Shown in pieces: positions 1 to 8,702 of a stretch of 64,000 nt of DNA. The notes under the pieces were generated by a model that saw only the letters and a list, made by a program, of their open reading frames with translations, did no database searches and had not been told where the DNA came from. A program made the position numbers and the translations under genes. Positions within the stretch are counted from its first letter, which is position 1. The number at the start of each line of letters is the position of its first letter. Origin of the DNA: Azospirillum sp. TSH58 (GTDB lineage Bacteria > Pseudomonadota > Alphaproteobacteria > Azospirillales > Azospirillaceae); assembly GCF_003119115.1 (NCBI RefSeq), contig NZ_CP022364.1, positions 1,016,501 through 1,080,500 on the forward strand, read 5' to 3'.

Positions 1-852
1 CAGGCGCTTGAAAAGGTCGTCCGGTCCGTTCAGGTGGGTGATCGACCGCGACCGGATCAGGTCGCGGGCCTCCACCGGCTCGAACAGGCTCATCAGCGTG
101 ACGGACGCGGCGCCGGCCACGGTGGCGGCGAACTGCGAGAAGCCGAACACGCCGCAGAACGGGATGGCTTGCAGCAGATGGGCGTCGGGGGCGTCATAGC
201 CGAAGGCGGCGGCCACCTGCGTGGCGTGCTGGGCGACGGCGCCTTGGCGGTGCAGGGCGAACTTGGGAAGACCGGTGGTGCCCGAGGTTGGAAAGATGAT
301 GCAGGGCAGGTCCGGTGCCGCGGCGCTTTCCCCGGGCGCTTCGGCCAGCAGATCGCGGTGATGGACCACCCGTACGCCGGGCAGCGGGAAGTCGGGCAGC
401 GGGAGGTCAGAGCGTCCGTCGTCCTCGCACAGGACCGCCAGACGAAGCGACGCCATCGCGGCCGGGTCGAGTTCGCCCAGCATGGTCAGGAACGGGATGT
501 TCTTGAAGCCGGGCCAGACGATGATCGTCGACGCGCCGGTGCGGCTGATGATGGATTCGACCTCGGCCCGGCGGAAGCGCGTGTTCACCGACACGGTGAT
601 CGCGCCGATGTGCAGGCAGGCGAAGAACAGGTCGAGATACGGGATGCCGTTCGGCAGCCAGAAGGCGACCCGGTCGCCCGGACCGACGCCAAGCCCCCGG
701 AGCGCCGACGCGCAGCGCAAGCTGCGGTCCAGCAGATCCCCGTAGGACAGGGAGTGCTCGTTCCATCGAATGAGCGCGCCGGGCGCCGTCGCGGCGGCGT
801 GGCGCAGATGGTCGATGGGGGTGGCGGTGAAGGGAGAGGCCATGTGCGTCAT
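1..852 (-). CDS. Acyl-CoA ligase (AMP-dependent synthetase), 3' end outside window
   Basis: Class I adenylate-forming enzyme that would activate a carboxylic acid to its acyl-CoA through an acyl-adenylate. The 284 visible codons cover the N-terminal domain. The AMP-binding P-loop PTSGTTGLPK lies at about residues 188-197, preceded by the typical run GDRVAFWLPNGIPYLDLFFA. The C-terminal lid domain lies beyond the window. I chose ATG 852 because AGGA sits about 8 nt upstream; ATG 843 (MASPF) is an in-frame alternative. It is the last visible gene of a minus-strand operon after a Liv-type ABC transporter and a MaoC-type hydratase, so it probably activates the imported acid. Substrate cannot be read from the sequence. 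Confidence 0.88.
   Translation of the reverse strand, partial: MTHMASPFTATPIDHLRHAAATAPGALIRWNEHSLSYGDLLDRSLRCASALRGLGVGPGDRVAFWLPNGIPYLDLFFACLHIGAITVSVNTRFRRAEVESIISRTGASTIIVWPGFKNIPFLTMLGELDPAAMASLRLAVLCEDDGRSDLPLPDFPLPGVRVVHHRDLLAEAPGESAAAPDLPCIIFPTSGTTGLPKFALHRQGAVAQHATQVAAAFGYDAPDAHLLQAIPFCGVFGFSQFAATVAGAASVTLMSLFEPVEARDLIRSRSITHLNGPDDLFKRL
379..408 (-). repeat. 15-bp tandem duplication inside the ligase gene
   Basis: Two adjacent 15-bp units, GGGCAGCGGGAAGTC and GGGCAGCGGGAGGTC, differ at one base and add five residues in frame (LPLPDFPLPG). This is the only clear duplication of this class I noticed outside the 32-49 kb region. Confidence 0.7.
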
Positions 853-911
853 CACGGTCCTGTCGGCATCCGATGAGCCGTTGAAAAGAAGGGCGTCGGG
901 GAAAGAGAACG

Positions 912-939
912 CCCCCTCCCCCACGGATGGCAGAGGGGG
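912..939 (-). other. Intergenic hairpin between binding-protein and ligase genes
   Basis: CCCCCTC (912-918) pairs perfectly with GAGGGGG (933-939) around a 14-nt loop in the 117-bp gap between the binding-protein stop and the ligase start. There is no T-tract, so it is more likely an mRNA-stabilising or attenuating stem than a strong terminator. Confidence 0.4.
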
Positions 940-969
940 ACGCCCCGTCGGGCCGGGGGCCCGGCGCGG

Positions 970-2226
970 TCAGCGATCGCTCCACTTGGGCAGCGGAACC
1001 TTGCGCATCTCGCCGTTGGCGGCGCTCTGCGGCCAGACGACCTGCAGCTTGCCGTCCTGCCACTGCATGACCGAGATCAGCGCCCGGGTGTTCTGCCCCG
1101 CTTCCTTCTCGCCGATCTGATTCAGCTTCACTCCGGCGCCGGTCAGCAAACTGCCGTCCGGCAGGTCGGTGGCGTAGGCGGCCTTGCGCAGCGCCGCCAG
1201 ATCGGTCGAGCCGGCGCGCGGGATCACGTCCGTGAACAGCGTCCAGAAGCCTCCGAACGCGATCAGGCCCAGCGGCCCCGGATCGCGCTTCTCCTTGGCG
1301 CGGAAGCCTTCGATGAACTCCGCGTACAGCTTCTGCGTCGGCTCCGGCAGGTTGGAGACGTTCGGCGAGGCCGGGGCGTCCACGTCGAAGATGCCGTCGG
1401 CGCTGGCGCCCGTCGCGGCGAGGAAGTCCGGCAGGGCGTAGCCGGTGCCGATGCCGATCATGGCCGGAATGTGGAGGTCCAGTTCGCGGACCTGCCGCCA
1501 GAACAGGGCGGCGTCGTTCAGGTAGGAGGTCGCGATGACCGCGTCGGGCTTGGCCGCCTTCAGGCTGAGCACCAGGGACGACAGATCGTTCACGGTGCGG
1601 CTGTAGCGCTCGTTGGCGACCAGCTGCATGCCGAGGGTCTTCGTCTGGTTCGCCGCCGCGTCGCCGACCGACTGGCCGAACTCCGAATCCTCGGAGATCA
1701 CGGCGATGCGCAGATCCTTCGGGTCCTTGCCCAGCTTGCCGGCGATGTCCTTGGCGAAGTCCGCCGCCGTCTGGCCCATCATCGACGCGTTGAAGGTCAG
1801 GCGGATGGTGTTCTTGTACTTGCGCTGGGTGATCTTGTCGGCAACGGCGATGGTCTCCCAGTACAGGGCGCCTTCGCGCTCCGCCACCTCGCTGGCGGCA
1901 AGGGCCAGCGAACTGGCGTAGCTGCCGGCGATCACCGGAACCTTCTCGCGCACGATCAGCCGGGTCGCCTCGGCGTTGGCGGCGGTCGGGGCCGGCGCGT
2001 CGGCGACGGCGTAGGTCACCGGTCGGCCGAGCACGCCGCCGCGCTTGTTGATCATGTCGCGGGCGACCTCGGCGGCCTGATAGGCCTCGTTGCCGATCAG
2101 CGCCATCGGGCCGGACAGCGGGAAGAGGACGCCGATCTTCAGCGGATCGGCGGCCTGGGACGGAACGGCGGCACCGGCCGCCGCCGCGGCGATGGCCGCC
2201 GCGGCGAGGATGGATTTCAAGTTCAT
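970..2226 (-). CDS. Branched-chain-amino-acid-type ABC transporter substrate-binding protein
   Basis: Periplasmic binding protein of the LivK/Peripla_BP_6 type, 418 aa. It has a Sec signal peptide at about residues 1-25 (basic start, alanine-rich core, SQAADP cleavage region), followed by the family opening LKIGVLFPLSGPMALIGNE and the RDMINKRGG segment. ATG 2226 is preceded by GGGAGG. It lies 55 bp after the second ATPase gene and should deliver ligand to the two permeases upstream. The neighbouring acyl-CoA ligase and MaoC protein suggest an organic or aromatic acid rather than leucine, but that is inference. Confidence 0.92.
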   Translation of the reverse strand: MNLKSILAAAAIAAAAAGAAVPSQAADPLKIGVLFPLSGPMALIGNEAYQAAEVARDMINKRGGVLGRPVTYAVADAPAPTAANAEATRLIVREKVPVIAGSYASSLALAASEVAEREGALYWETIAVADKITQRKYKNTIRLTFNASMMGQTAADFAKDIAGKLGKDPKDLRIAVISEDSEFGQSVGDAAANQTKTLGMQLVANERYSRTVNDLSSLVLSLKAAKPDAVIATSYLNDAALFWRQVRELDLHIPAMIGIGTGYALPDFLAATGASADGIFDVDAPASPNVSNLPEPTQKLYAEFIEGFRAKEKRDPGPLGLIAFGGFWTLFTDVIPRAGSTDLAALRKAAYATDLPDGSLLTGAGVKLNQIGEKEAGQNTRALISVMQWQDGKLQVVWPQSAANGEMRKVPLPKWSDR

Positions 2227-2281
2227 GATGGTTTTTCCTCCCTTTGTGTTTTGTATCGTCGCGCCGTTGCCCTCCCGCGGA

Positions 2282-2983
2282 TCAGCCGCCGAGATAGGCT
2301 TCCTTCAGGCGCGGGTCCGTCAGCAGGTCGGCCGCCGGACCGGACAGGACGATGTGGCCGTTCTCCAGCACATAGCCCCGGTCCGACATGGCGAGCGAAT
2401 GCTTCACGTTCTGCTCGACCAGCAGGATGGTGATGCCGGTCTCCTTGATGCTGCGGACCAGCTTGAAGACGACATCGACCATGATCGGGGCGAGGCCCAG
2501 CGTCGGCTCGTCGAACATGATCGCGCGCGGCTTCGCCATCAGCGCGCGGCCGATGGCGCACATTTGCTGCTCGCCGCCGCTCATCGACCCGGCGAGCTGG
2601 CCGGAGCGCTCCCGCAGCCGGGGCATCAGGTCGAAGACCTTCTCCAGACTTTCCGCGCGGTGGGCGCGGGCGTGCGGAGCGAAGGCGCCGAGCTCCAGAT
2701 TCTCCCGCACCGTCATGAAGGGGAACAGCCGCCGGCCCTCCGGCACCTGGACCAATCCGCGCCGGGCGATCGCGTGCGGCGGCAGGGAGCCGATGTCCTG
2801 GTCGAAGAAGGACACCCGCCCGTACCGTTCGACCGTGCCGGAAATGGCGTTCAGCAGCGTGGTCTTTCCCGCCGCGTTGGCGCCGACGACCGAGACCACC
2901 TCGCCTTCCCGGACGTCCAGGTCGATTCCGTGGAGCGTCTGGATCTCGCCATAGAAGGCATCGAGCTTTCTAACCGTGAGCAC
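2282..2983 (-). CDS. LivF-type ABC transporter ATP-binding protein
   Basis: Cytoplasmic ATPase subunit, 233 aa. Walker A is GANAAGKTT (about residues 34-42), the ABC signature is SMSGGEQQ, Walker B is AIMFDEPTLGLAP, and the switch-region segment LLVEQN ends in the LivF-typical VEQN. It starts at GTG 2983, inside the 3' end of the preceding LivG-type gene (14-bp overlap), so the two ATPases are likely translationally coupled. The order permease-permease-ATPase-ATPase-binding protein matches LivHMGF(K) systems. Confidence 0.92.
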   Translation of the reverse strand: MLTVRKLDAFYGEIQTLHGIDLDVREGEVVSVVGANAAGKTTLLNAISGTVERYGRVSFFDQDIGSLPPHAIARRGLVQVPEGRRLFPFMTVRENLELGAFAPHARAHRAESLEKVFDLMPRLRERSGQLAGSMSGGEQQMCAIGRALMAKPRAIMFDEPTLGLAPIMVDVVFKLVRSIKETGITILLVEQNVKHSLAMSDRGYVLENGHIVLSGPAADLLTDPRLKEAYLGG

Positions 2984-3692
2984 CGAAGTCCTCCCCCAGA
3001 TAGGCTTGGATCACCGCCTTGTCGTTCAGGACCTCGGCCGGCAGCCCTTCGGCCAGCTTGCTGCCGTGGTTCATGACCACGATCCGGTCGCTGACCGCCG
3101 TGATGACGCGCATCAGATGTTCGATGATCAGGATGCTGACGCCGTGCGCGCGGATGGCCTCGATCAGCAGGATGGCCTTCTCCACCTCGGACGGGTTGAG
3201 GCCCGCCATGACCTCGTCCAGCAGCAGCACCTTCGGCCGGGTCGCCAGCGCGCGGGAGATTTCCAGGCGCTTGCGGCCGGGCAGCGGCAGGCTCGCGGCC
3301 GGCATGTCGCGGCGGTCGGCCAGCCCGGTCAGGACCAGAGCCTCCTCGGCGATGCGGCGGGCCTCGGCGATGTTGTGCGTCTGGTTGATCGCGCCGACCA
3401 CCACGTTGTCGAGCACCGAGAGCCCGCCGAACGGCTTCACGATCTGATAGGTGCGGGCCAGCCCGGCGCGGCAGACCTGGTGCGCCTTCAGGCCGGTGAT
3501 GCTCCTGCCCTCCAGCAGGACCTGCCCCTCCGTCGGCGGAAAGGCCCCGGCGATGCAGTTGAACAGCGTGGTCTTGCCGGCCCCGTTGGGACCGATCAGG
3601 CCCAGGATCTCGCCCTTGTTGATGGTGAGATGGACGTCGTTGACGGCGCGGAGGCCGCCGAACCGCTTGCTGATGCCCCGGACTTCAAGCAT
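2970..3692 (-). CDS. LivG-type ABC transporter ATP-binding protein
   Basis: Second ATPase, 240 aa. Walker A is GPNGAGKTT (about residues 37-45), Walker B is VLLLDEVMAGLNPSE, and the C-terminal IIEHLMRVI is typical of LivG. The ABC signature is degenerate: LPLPGRKRLE replaces LSGGQ, in line with the loosened signature often seen in LivG proteins. The start ATG 3692 overlaps the upstream permease end by 8 bp. Confidence 0.92.
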   Translation of the reverse strand: MLEVRGISKRFGGLRAVNDVHLTINKGEILGLIGPNGAGKTTLFNCIAGAFPPTEGQVLLEGRSITGLKAHQVCRAGLARTYQIVKPFGGLSVLDNVVVGAINQTHNIAEARRIAEEALVLTGLADRRDMPAASLPLPGRKRLEISRALATRPKVLLLDEVMAGLNPSEVEKAILLIEAIRAHGVSILIIEHLMRVITAVSDRIVVMNHGSKLAEGLPAEVLNDKAVIQAYLGEDFGAHG

Positions 3693-4737
3693 GGCGGCTC
3701 TCCTCGCGGACCGGACGGCGACGGGTGGCCCCGCCGAACGCCCCGCGCAGGCGCCGGGCGGTGGCGCGTGGCGCGCGGATGGCGCTCATCAGGCCCTGTG
3801 GCATGGCGATGACCATCACGATGAGAAGCGCGCCGTAGACGAGCAGGTACAGGCCCTGAAGGCTGCCGGCGAACTCCGCGCGGAGATACTCGCTGAGCGG
3901 AACGATGAGCACCGCGCCCAGGATGGGGCCGAGCGGGGTGCCCATGCCGCCGATGATGGCGATCAGCGCGATCTCCACCGAGAAGCCGATGCTGAGCACG
4001 GTGGACGGCTCGATCAGCAGGATGTAGTTGGCGTAGAGCGTGCCGGCGATGGCGCTGAGGAAGGCCGACAGACCGATGGAGAACAGCTTGGCCCGCACGG
4101 TGTCGACGCCAAGCGCCTCGGCCGCCTCCTCGTTCTCGCGCATGGCCGCCAGGGCGTAGCCGATCCAGGAGCGCTCCAGCACGTAGGTGATGAGAAGCAC
4201 GATCAGAAGCGCCGCCATCATGATGTAGACGTACCAGAGCCGGTCGGAGAACATCATGTTCGCGAAGCTCGGGTCGAACGGCAGGGACAGCCCTTCCGCC
4301 CCGCCGGTGAAGGAGCGCCAGTTGACGATGGCGATGCGCAGCACCTCGGCGAAGGCGATGGAGGCCAGCGCGAAGAACGGACCCTGGAGGCGCAGGGTCA
4401 GCGCGCCGATCAGCGTCGCGAAGGCCACGGCCGCTCCCGCCCCGACGAACATGCCGATCCAGGGCGACAGGCCGAAATGCATGTAGAGCAGCGTCGATCC
4501 GTAGGCGCCAAGCCCGAAGAACGCGGCATGGCCCAGCGAGAATTGCCCGGCGTAGCCGCCGGCGATGTTCCAGGCGGAAGCGGCCAGCGCCCAGAACAGG
4601 ACCTTCCAGACGAAGTGCAGCGTGTAGGAATCGGCGGCGACCAAAGGCAGCGCCACCAAGGCCGCGACCATCGCCAGGGACAGCAGCAGGCCCTTGCGCG
4701 TCGGCCGGTAGGGAGCCAGGAGGGACGTCAGCGTCAT
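3685..4737 (-). CDS. LivM-type ABC transporter permease
   Basis: Inner-membrane permease, 350 aa, with many hydrophobic segments. It carries the LivM-family stretch WNIAGGYAGQFSLGHAAFFG and the permease loop EEAAEALGVD that contacts the ATPase. The C-terminal ~25 residues are arginine-rich and cytoplasmic. Only 3 bp separate it from the upstream permease. It would form the transmembrane pore with that subunit. Confidence 0.92.
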   Translation of the reverse strand: MTLTSLLAPYRPTRKGLLLSLAMVAALVALPLVAADSYTLHFVWKVLFWALAASAWNIAGGYAGQFSLGHAAFFGLGAYGSTLLYMHFGLSPWIGMFVGAGAAVAFATLIGALTLRLQGPFFALASIAFAEVLRIAIVNWRSFTGGAEGLSLPFDPSFANMMFSDRLWYVYIMMAALLIVLLITYVLERSWIGYALAAMRENEEAAEALGVDTVRAKLFSIGLSAFLSAIAGTLYANYILLIEPSTVLSIGFSVEIALIAIIGGMGTPLGPILGAVLIVPLSEYLRAEFAGSLQGLYLLVYGALLIVMVIAMPQGLMSAIRAPRATARRLRGAFGGATRRRPVREESRHA

Positions 4738-4740
4738 GGA

Positions 4741-5625
4741 TCAGGCCCCCAGTTTTTCGGAGCCGCGCTGACCGAACAGCCCGGCGGGACGGAGCAGAAG
4801 CACGGCCAGGAAGACGAGAAAATAAGCCATCTGGCGCATCTCGGAGCCGATGAAGAAACCGCTCAGCGTCTCGATCAGGCCGATCGCCAGACCGCCGATC
4901 AGGGCGCCCGCGATGCTGCCCAGACCGCCGAGCACGACCACCACGAAGGCGATCAGCACGAGGTTGATGCCGACCGTCGGATAGACCGGGAACATCGGCG
5001 CCAGCAGGGCACCGGTCAGCCCGGCGCAGGCGGTGCCGAGACCGAAGGTGAACAGGTCGATCCCCTTCACGTCGATGCTCATCAGCGACGCCGACCGCCG
5101 GTCCTGCGCGACGGCGCGCATCGCCTTGCCGGTGTAGGACGTCTTCAGGAACAGATAGATGACGGCGACCACCGCCATCGCGACCGCGAAGGCGATCAGC
5201 AGCGGCGCCGGCAGGGCGATCTCGCCGATCCGCAGCACCTTGCCGGAGAACACCGACGCGGTGGTGCGGAAATCACCGCCGAAGATCATCAGCGTGACGT
5301 TCTGCAGGACCAGCCCCAGCCCGACGGTGGCGAAGATCTGCGCCACCTGCGGCGCGCCCTGGATCGGCCGGATGATCGCCCAGGACAGGAACAGGCCGAA
5401 CAGGAACATCAGCGGCGTCACGATCAGCAGGACGAGATAGGAGTCCAGACCGCTCCAGCTGTTCAGCACATAGGTCAGGTACATGCCGACCATGACGAAG
5501 TCGCCATGGGCGAAGTTCTTGATGCGGGACACCCCGAAGATCAGCGTCAGTCCGATCGAGATCAACGCGTAGATGCCGCCGAGCAGGAGGCCTGACACCA
5601 CAAGCTGGACGATGATGGCCGACAT
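4741..5625 (-). CDS. LivH-type ABC transporter permease
   Basis: Inner-membrane permease, 294 aa from MSAIIVQL. Family features include GGIYALISIGLTLIFGV near the N-terminus, NFAHGDFVMVGMYL, and the EAA-like loop MRAVAQDRRSASLMSIDV. I chose ATG 5625 because GGGGGTGA precedes it; the longer reading frame adds only a basic stretch overlapping the upstream gene. It is separated by 4 bp from the MaoC-type gene. Confidence 0.92.
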   Translation of the reverse strand: MSAIIVQLVVSGLLLGGIYALISIGLTLIFGVSRIKNFAHGDFVMVGMYLTYVLNSWSGLDSYLVLLIVTPLMFLFGLFLSWAIIRPIQGAPQVAQIFATVGLGLVLQNVTLMIFGGDFRTTASVFSGKVLRIGEIALPAPLLIAFAVAMAVVAVIYLFLKTSYTGKAMRAVAQDRRSASLMSIDVKGIDLFTFGLGTACAGLTGALLAPMFPVYPTVGINLVLIAFVVVVLGGLGSIAGALIGGLAIGLIETLSGFFIGSEMRQMAYFLVFLAVLLLRPAGLFGQRGSEKLGA

Positions 5626-5629
5626 GGCG

Positions 5630-6514
5630 TCACCCCCCTGCCGGAGCCTGGGACGGCGCCGGGCCATAGGACATCGGGTCGTAGGACACCGACCTCACCC
5701 GCATGTCCGCCGTGACCTTGCCCTCGTCGTTCCGGCTCTGCGCCATCTCAACGGCACCGTCGGTGGAGCGGCGGACCCAGAGGCTGGAGCGGGAGTCCCA
5801 GAAGACCGGGCGCAGGTAACGCACCTCGACGTCGAAGGCGGCCGGCGGACGTTCGTCCGCCAGGACGGACAGCAGCCAGACCGCCGACATGATCCCCTGG
5901 GCCAGCGGGGCGCGGAATCCGTGGCGGCGCGCGAACTCCTCGTCGAAGTGGATGTCGTTGCCGACGTCCTGGGAGAAGACGCGGACCTTGTCGGGCGTCA
6001 CCTGCTTCTCGCGCAGCAGGGTCCAGCCATCGGCCGGAAGCTCGGCCCGCCGCGGCATCGGCGGCGCGTCGCCGGCATCCTGCGCCGTTTGTCCCTGCGG
6101 ATCGGCGAGGAGGCCGGTCAGCTCGGTCTCGATGCAGACGCGGCCTTCGCCGTCGGTCAGGCGGTAGAGTTCGGTGACGCTGTGGCCCTTTCGCACCTTG
6201 TGCAGGTCGCGGACCCAACCGGTCACGGTCAGCGGTTCCCCAACCCTGGACGGCCGGAACTGGCGGTAGACCTGCGAGAAGAACACGTAGCCGTCGATGT
6301 CGAGGCCGCTGGCGACCATCGAGTCGAAGCAGTCCAGCCCGAACAGGCCGGCTTCGTACTGGTCGCCGTAAAGAGCGGGATCGACGTCGGCCGAGGTCAG
6401 GCGTTCGGTCTGATAGGCCGCGGAATGGGCGACGCTGCGCGACGGGTATTCGAATCCCGACGGCGCCCAGCGCGCCCCCCTGGCGCGCGGCGACCTGTTC
6501 GTCGCGTTGTCCAT
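5630..6514 (-). CDS. MaoC-like/FAS1-type hydratase family protein
   Basis: Predicted double-hotdog protein, 294 aa, of the MaoC/FAS1-dehydratase-like group that hydrates enoyl-CoA or related thioesters in the cytoplasm. The N-terminal part has SQVYRQFRPSRVGEPLTVTGWV. The C-terminal half has the hydratase-like run FDEEFARRHGFRAPLAQGIM, with the conserved AxGxM-type helix, and VRYLRPVFWDS. It is the first gene of the operon; ATG 6514 has GGGGAGG upstream. Together with the acyl-CoA ligase it suggests a short beta-oxidation-like route for the imported acid. Confidence 0.8.
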   Translation of the reverse strand: MDNATNRSPRARGARWAPSGFEYPSRSVAHSAAYQTERLTSADVDPALYGDQYEAGLFGLDCFDSMVASGLDIDGYVFFSQVYRQFRPSRVGEPLTVTGWVRDLHKVRKGHSVTELYRLTDGEGRVCIETELTGLLADPQGQTAQDAGDAPPMPRRAELPADGWTLLREKQVTPDKVRVFSQDVGNDIHFDEEFARRHGFRAPLAQGIMSAVWLLSVLADERPPAAFDVEVRYLRPVFWDSRSSLWVRRSTDGAVEMAQSRNDEGKVTADMRVRSVSYDPMSYGPAPSQAPAGG

Positions 6515-6595
6515 GGTCCTCCCCTCAATCCCAATTCATGATTGTTTGGTGGATAATCTAATTCAGGGATCGACGTGTCAACCTCCAAGACGCTT

Positions 6596-6615
6596 ATTCG
6601 ACCTGAAAGTCGAAT
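6596..6615. promoter_or_regulatory. Dyad operator between MaoC operon and tetR-type gene
   Basis: ATTCGAC, a 6-nt spacer and GTCGAAT form a perfect 20-bp dyad in the 213-bp divergent intergenic region. Its position and length fit a TetR-family operator controlling both directions. Assignment to the adjacent TetR protein is inference. Confidence 0.6.
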
Positions 6616-6727
6616 CGATGCCTTAAGGGTCGATCGGGGCTTGATCGGAACGCCCGGTTGTGTTCCAAGGGAAGGACACTGGTGAAGCGGGTTGCGACAC
6701 ATCGCGAAGGCTGAGGCAACGGACGAC

Positions 6728-7375
6728 ATGGCACGCTGGAACAAATCTGTCCTCAACCCTGAGCAGCAGAGAAACCTCAAGCTTGAGGTCCTTTACCAAG
6801 TCTCCGCCGCTGCTTTCCGTCGCAACGGCTATCACGGAACGTCTCTGGTCGATATCGCCGAGACTCTGGGGGTATCCAAGGCCACGCTCTATTATTACGT
6901 CAAGAATAAGCAGGATCTTCTTTTCCAATGCCATTTGGCAGCAGCCGACCAAGCGTTGGCAACAATCTGCACGGACTCGTCCCTGAATGGACTTGAGCAA
7001 TTAAGACTTAGCCTTGTTGCCTACATCATCTCGATCATCGGCGATGACAGCTTTAGCGTCGTCATATTGGAAGAGCGCTCGCTCAGCGACGACCAGTTGC
7101 GGGTGGTGATCGAGAAACGCGATGCCTTCGAGCGCCGCTTGCAAGACGTCGTGCGCACCGGGGTCACAGATGGCAGCATCCTGCGCTGCGATCCGAAGTT
7201 CGCCGTCTTCTCCGTTCTGGGTGCTGCAAACTGGGTGACGAAATGGTATCGGCCCGGGGGGGCCTGGACCATCGGCGAGATCGCGGAGGCGTCGGCGTCT
7301 CTCCTGTGCCGTGGGCTGGCCGCCGGACCCGTACAGGGCTATCCGGGCAATCGGCTGTACGGCGACCAACCGTAA
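6728..7375 (+). CDS. TetR/AcrR family transcriptional regulator
   Basis: DNA-binding regulator, 215 aa. The N-terminal TetR helix-turn-helix is clear: AFRRNGYHGTSLVDIAETLG followed by VSKATLYYYVKNKQDLLF (about residues 20-62). The C-terminal all-helical part is a ligand domain with the ...ANWVTKWYRPGG motif shared by regulators of fatty-acid and acyl-CoA genes. I chose ATG 6728; the upstream in-frame start at 6692 is a TTG. It is divergent from the hydratase-transporter-ligase operon and is the probable regulator of it, through the dyad at 6596-6615. Confidence 0.9.
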   Translation: MARWNKSVLNPEQQRNLKLEVLYQVSAAAFRRNGYHGTSLVDIAETLGVSKATLYYYVKNKQDLLFQCHLAAADQALATICTDSSLNGLEQLRLSLVAYIISIIGDDSFSVVILEERSLSDDQLRVVIEKRDAFERRLQDVVRTGVTDGSILRCDPKFAVFSVLGAANWVTKWYRPGGAWTIGEIAEASASLLCRGLAAGPVQGYPGNRLYGDQP

Positions 7376-7469
7376 CGGCACCGTCAAGTTCGGGTTGGCA
7401 GGGTCGGAGAGCATGCAGAAGTGTTGGCGCTCAGGCCGGGCTGTTTGATGGATGGGATCGCTGTCGTAG

Positions 7470-7697
7470 GCAGCGGCCCACCTCCGTTTGGGTTTCTGGC
7501 TGCGCAAGTTGTGTGGGCCGACCGAATGGCTGATTGAGAAGCGCAGCACCAAAAGGCGGCGCTCCTGGCGGGCGCTGCACATCGGCCTGGACGCGGGCAG
7601 CGGCCGGATCGTCGCCGCCACGCTGACCGACCGGGGCAGCGATGACGCCTCCACCTTCGTTTTCAAGTTCTGCGCAGAGCATCAATCGGGCGGTTAA
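7470..7697 (+). pseudogene. IS5-type transposase fragment
   Basis: The translation around 7488-7660 contains RSWRALHIGLDAGSGRIVAATLTD, which matches the central part of IS5-family DDE transposases around the first catalytic Asp region. No N-terminal helix-turn-helix, no DKGYD-like second motif and no C-terminal Glu region follow: the frame ends at 7697 and downstream sequence is unrelated. It is a decayed fragment, distinct from the intact element just downstream. Confidence 0.7.
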
Positions 7698-7858
7698 AAA
7701 CCAGCGGGAAAAGTTTGTCCGCCCAAACCGCCGTCCAGGAACGACCGGAACCCAGCCCATCGGGAGGGGCAGCAGGCGGGTGATGGCGCGGTCGAAAGCA
7801 CCGGGATCCGCTTGGTTGTCGCACAGAGAGAGCAGGCGTTGATGAAACAGGTCGAGCC
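7698..7858 (-). other. Open reading segment interrupted by IS copy 1
   Basis: On the minus strand this stretch reads openly (LDLFHQRLLSLCDNQADPGA and onward). If the IS at 7861-8700 and one TA are removed, the frame continues without a stop into 8911-8703. It may be the remains of a gene, but I do not recognise the protein and cannot exclude chance openness in GC-rich DNA. Confidence 0.3.
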
Positions 7859-7860
7859 TA

Positions 7861-8700
7861 GGGTCCGGACCCATAAAGAGCCTTTCCCGAAGGGAATCGT
7901 TGTGATTCAAAGCCCTGGAAAGGGGCTTTGTTATGAACGACGGTCAGTTCTGGTTGACGGTGGAGCAGTTCGGACGGCTTGAGCCACACCTTCCGCGCGA
8001 TACCCGAGGCAAGCCGCGCGTGGATGACCGACGTGTGATCAGCGGGATCGTCCATGTGCTGAAGTCGGGTGGGCGCTGGGCGGACGCACCGCCGGTCTAC
8101 GGTCCGCGCAAGACGCTCTACAACCGCTTCGTCCGCTGGGCGGCCAAAGGCGTGTGGGAGGACATCTTCCATGCGTTGGCAGCGGCAGGTGGCCCACCAG
8201 CCCAGGTGATGATCGACTCCACGGCGGTCCGCGCCCATCGTTCAGCGAGTGGCGGGAAAGGGGGGAGCGCGCCCAGGCCATTGGACGGTCCCGAGGTGGG
8301 AGAACCACCAAAATCCACGCCCTGAGCGATCCGCGCGGTCGGCCGCTCGCCTTCCTGTTGACCGGCGGTCAGGTGGCTGACTGCACCGCCGCCGACCGTC
8401 TGCTCGACCGGATGCCCGCCACCAATCTCCTGCACGGCGACAAGGGATACGACAGTGCCGCTGTTCGCCGGAAGATCGAAGAGGCGGGAGCCGCGCCCAA
8501 CATCCCGCCACGCGCCAACAAGCGCTGGAAAAACTGCTTCTCTCCCTACCTTTATCGGAACCGTAACGTCATCGAGCGCATGTTCGGACGCCTCAAGGAT
8601 TTCCGGCGCATCGCCACCCGATACGACCGCTCCGCCACCAACTTCATGGCCGCCGTCCACATCGTGGCAACCGTCGCCTACTGGTTATGAGTCCGGACCC
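7861..8700 (+). mobile_element. 840-bp IS5-family (IS427-like) insertion sequence, copy 1
   Basis: Intact insertion sequence bounded by terminal inverted repeats GGGTCCGGACCCATAA (left) and GGGTCCGGACTCATAA (right, reverse complement), with one mismatch. A TA duplication flanks it at 7859-7860 and 8701-8702 in the context CTA...TAA, the target type of the IS427 subgroup. It encodes a frameshifted DDE transposase. An apparently identical copy in the opposite orientation lies at 53381-54220. Confidence 0.93.
7933..8690 (+). CDS. IS5/IS427-type DDE transposase, two frames joined by -1 frameshift
   Basis: The first frame (7933-8325, 130 aa) gives the N-terminal helix-turn-helix domain and the first catalytic Asp in VMIDSTAVRAHR. 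The second frame (entered near 8265 and ending at 8690) supplies HGDKGYDS (second Asp) and NVIERMFGRLKDFRRIATRYD (Glu plus YREK-like signature). The frames overlap and differ by -1. The run AAAGGGGGG at 8257-8265 is the likely slip site, giving a fusion of about 252 aa. All three catalytic residues are present, so the element may be active. Confidence 0.88.
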
Positions 8701-8702
8701 TA

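Noticed and set aside
34..876. Long plus-strand frame opposite the acyl-CoA ligase
   Set aside because: It is the antisense of a clear ligase reading frame. The protein has no recognisable motif and its composition is typical of shadow frames in GC-rich DNA.
3451..5595. 714-codon plus-strand frame opposite the Liv-type permeases
   Set aside because: It is very rich in Gln, His, Asp and Arg, as expected for the antisense of GC-rich membrane-protein genes. The minus strand holds overlapping genes with intact family motifs.
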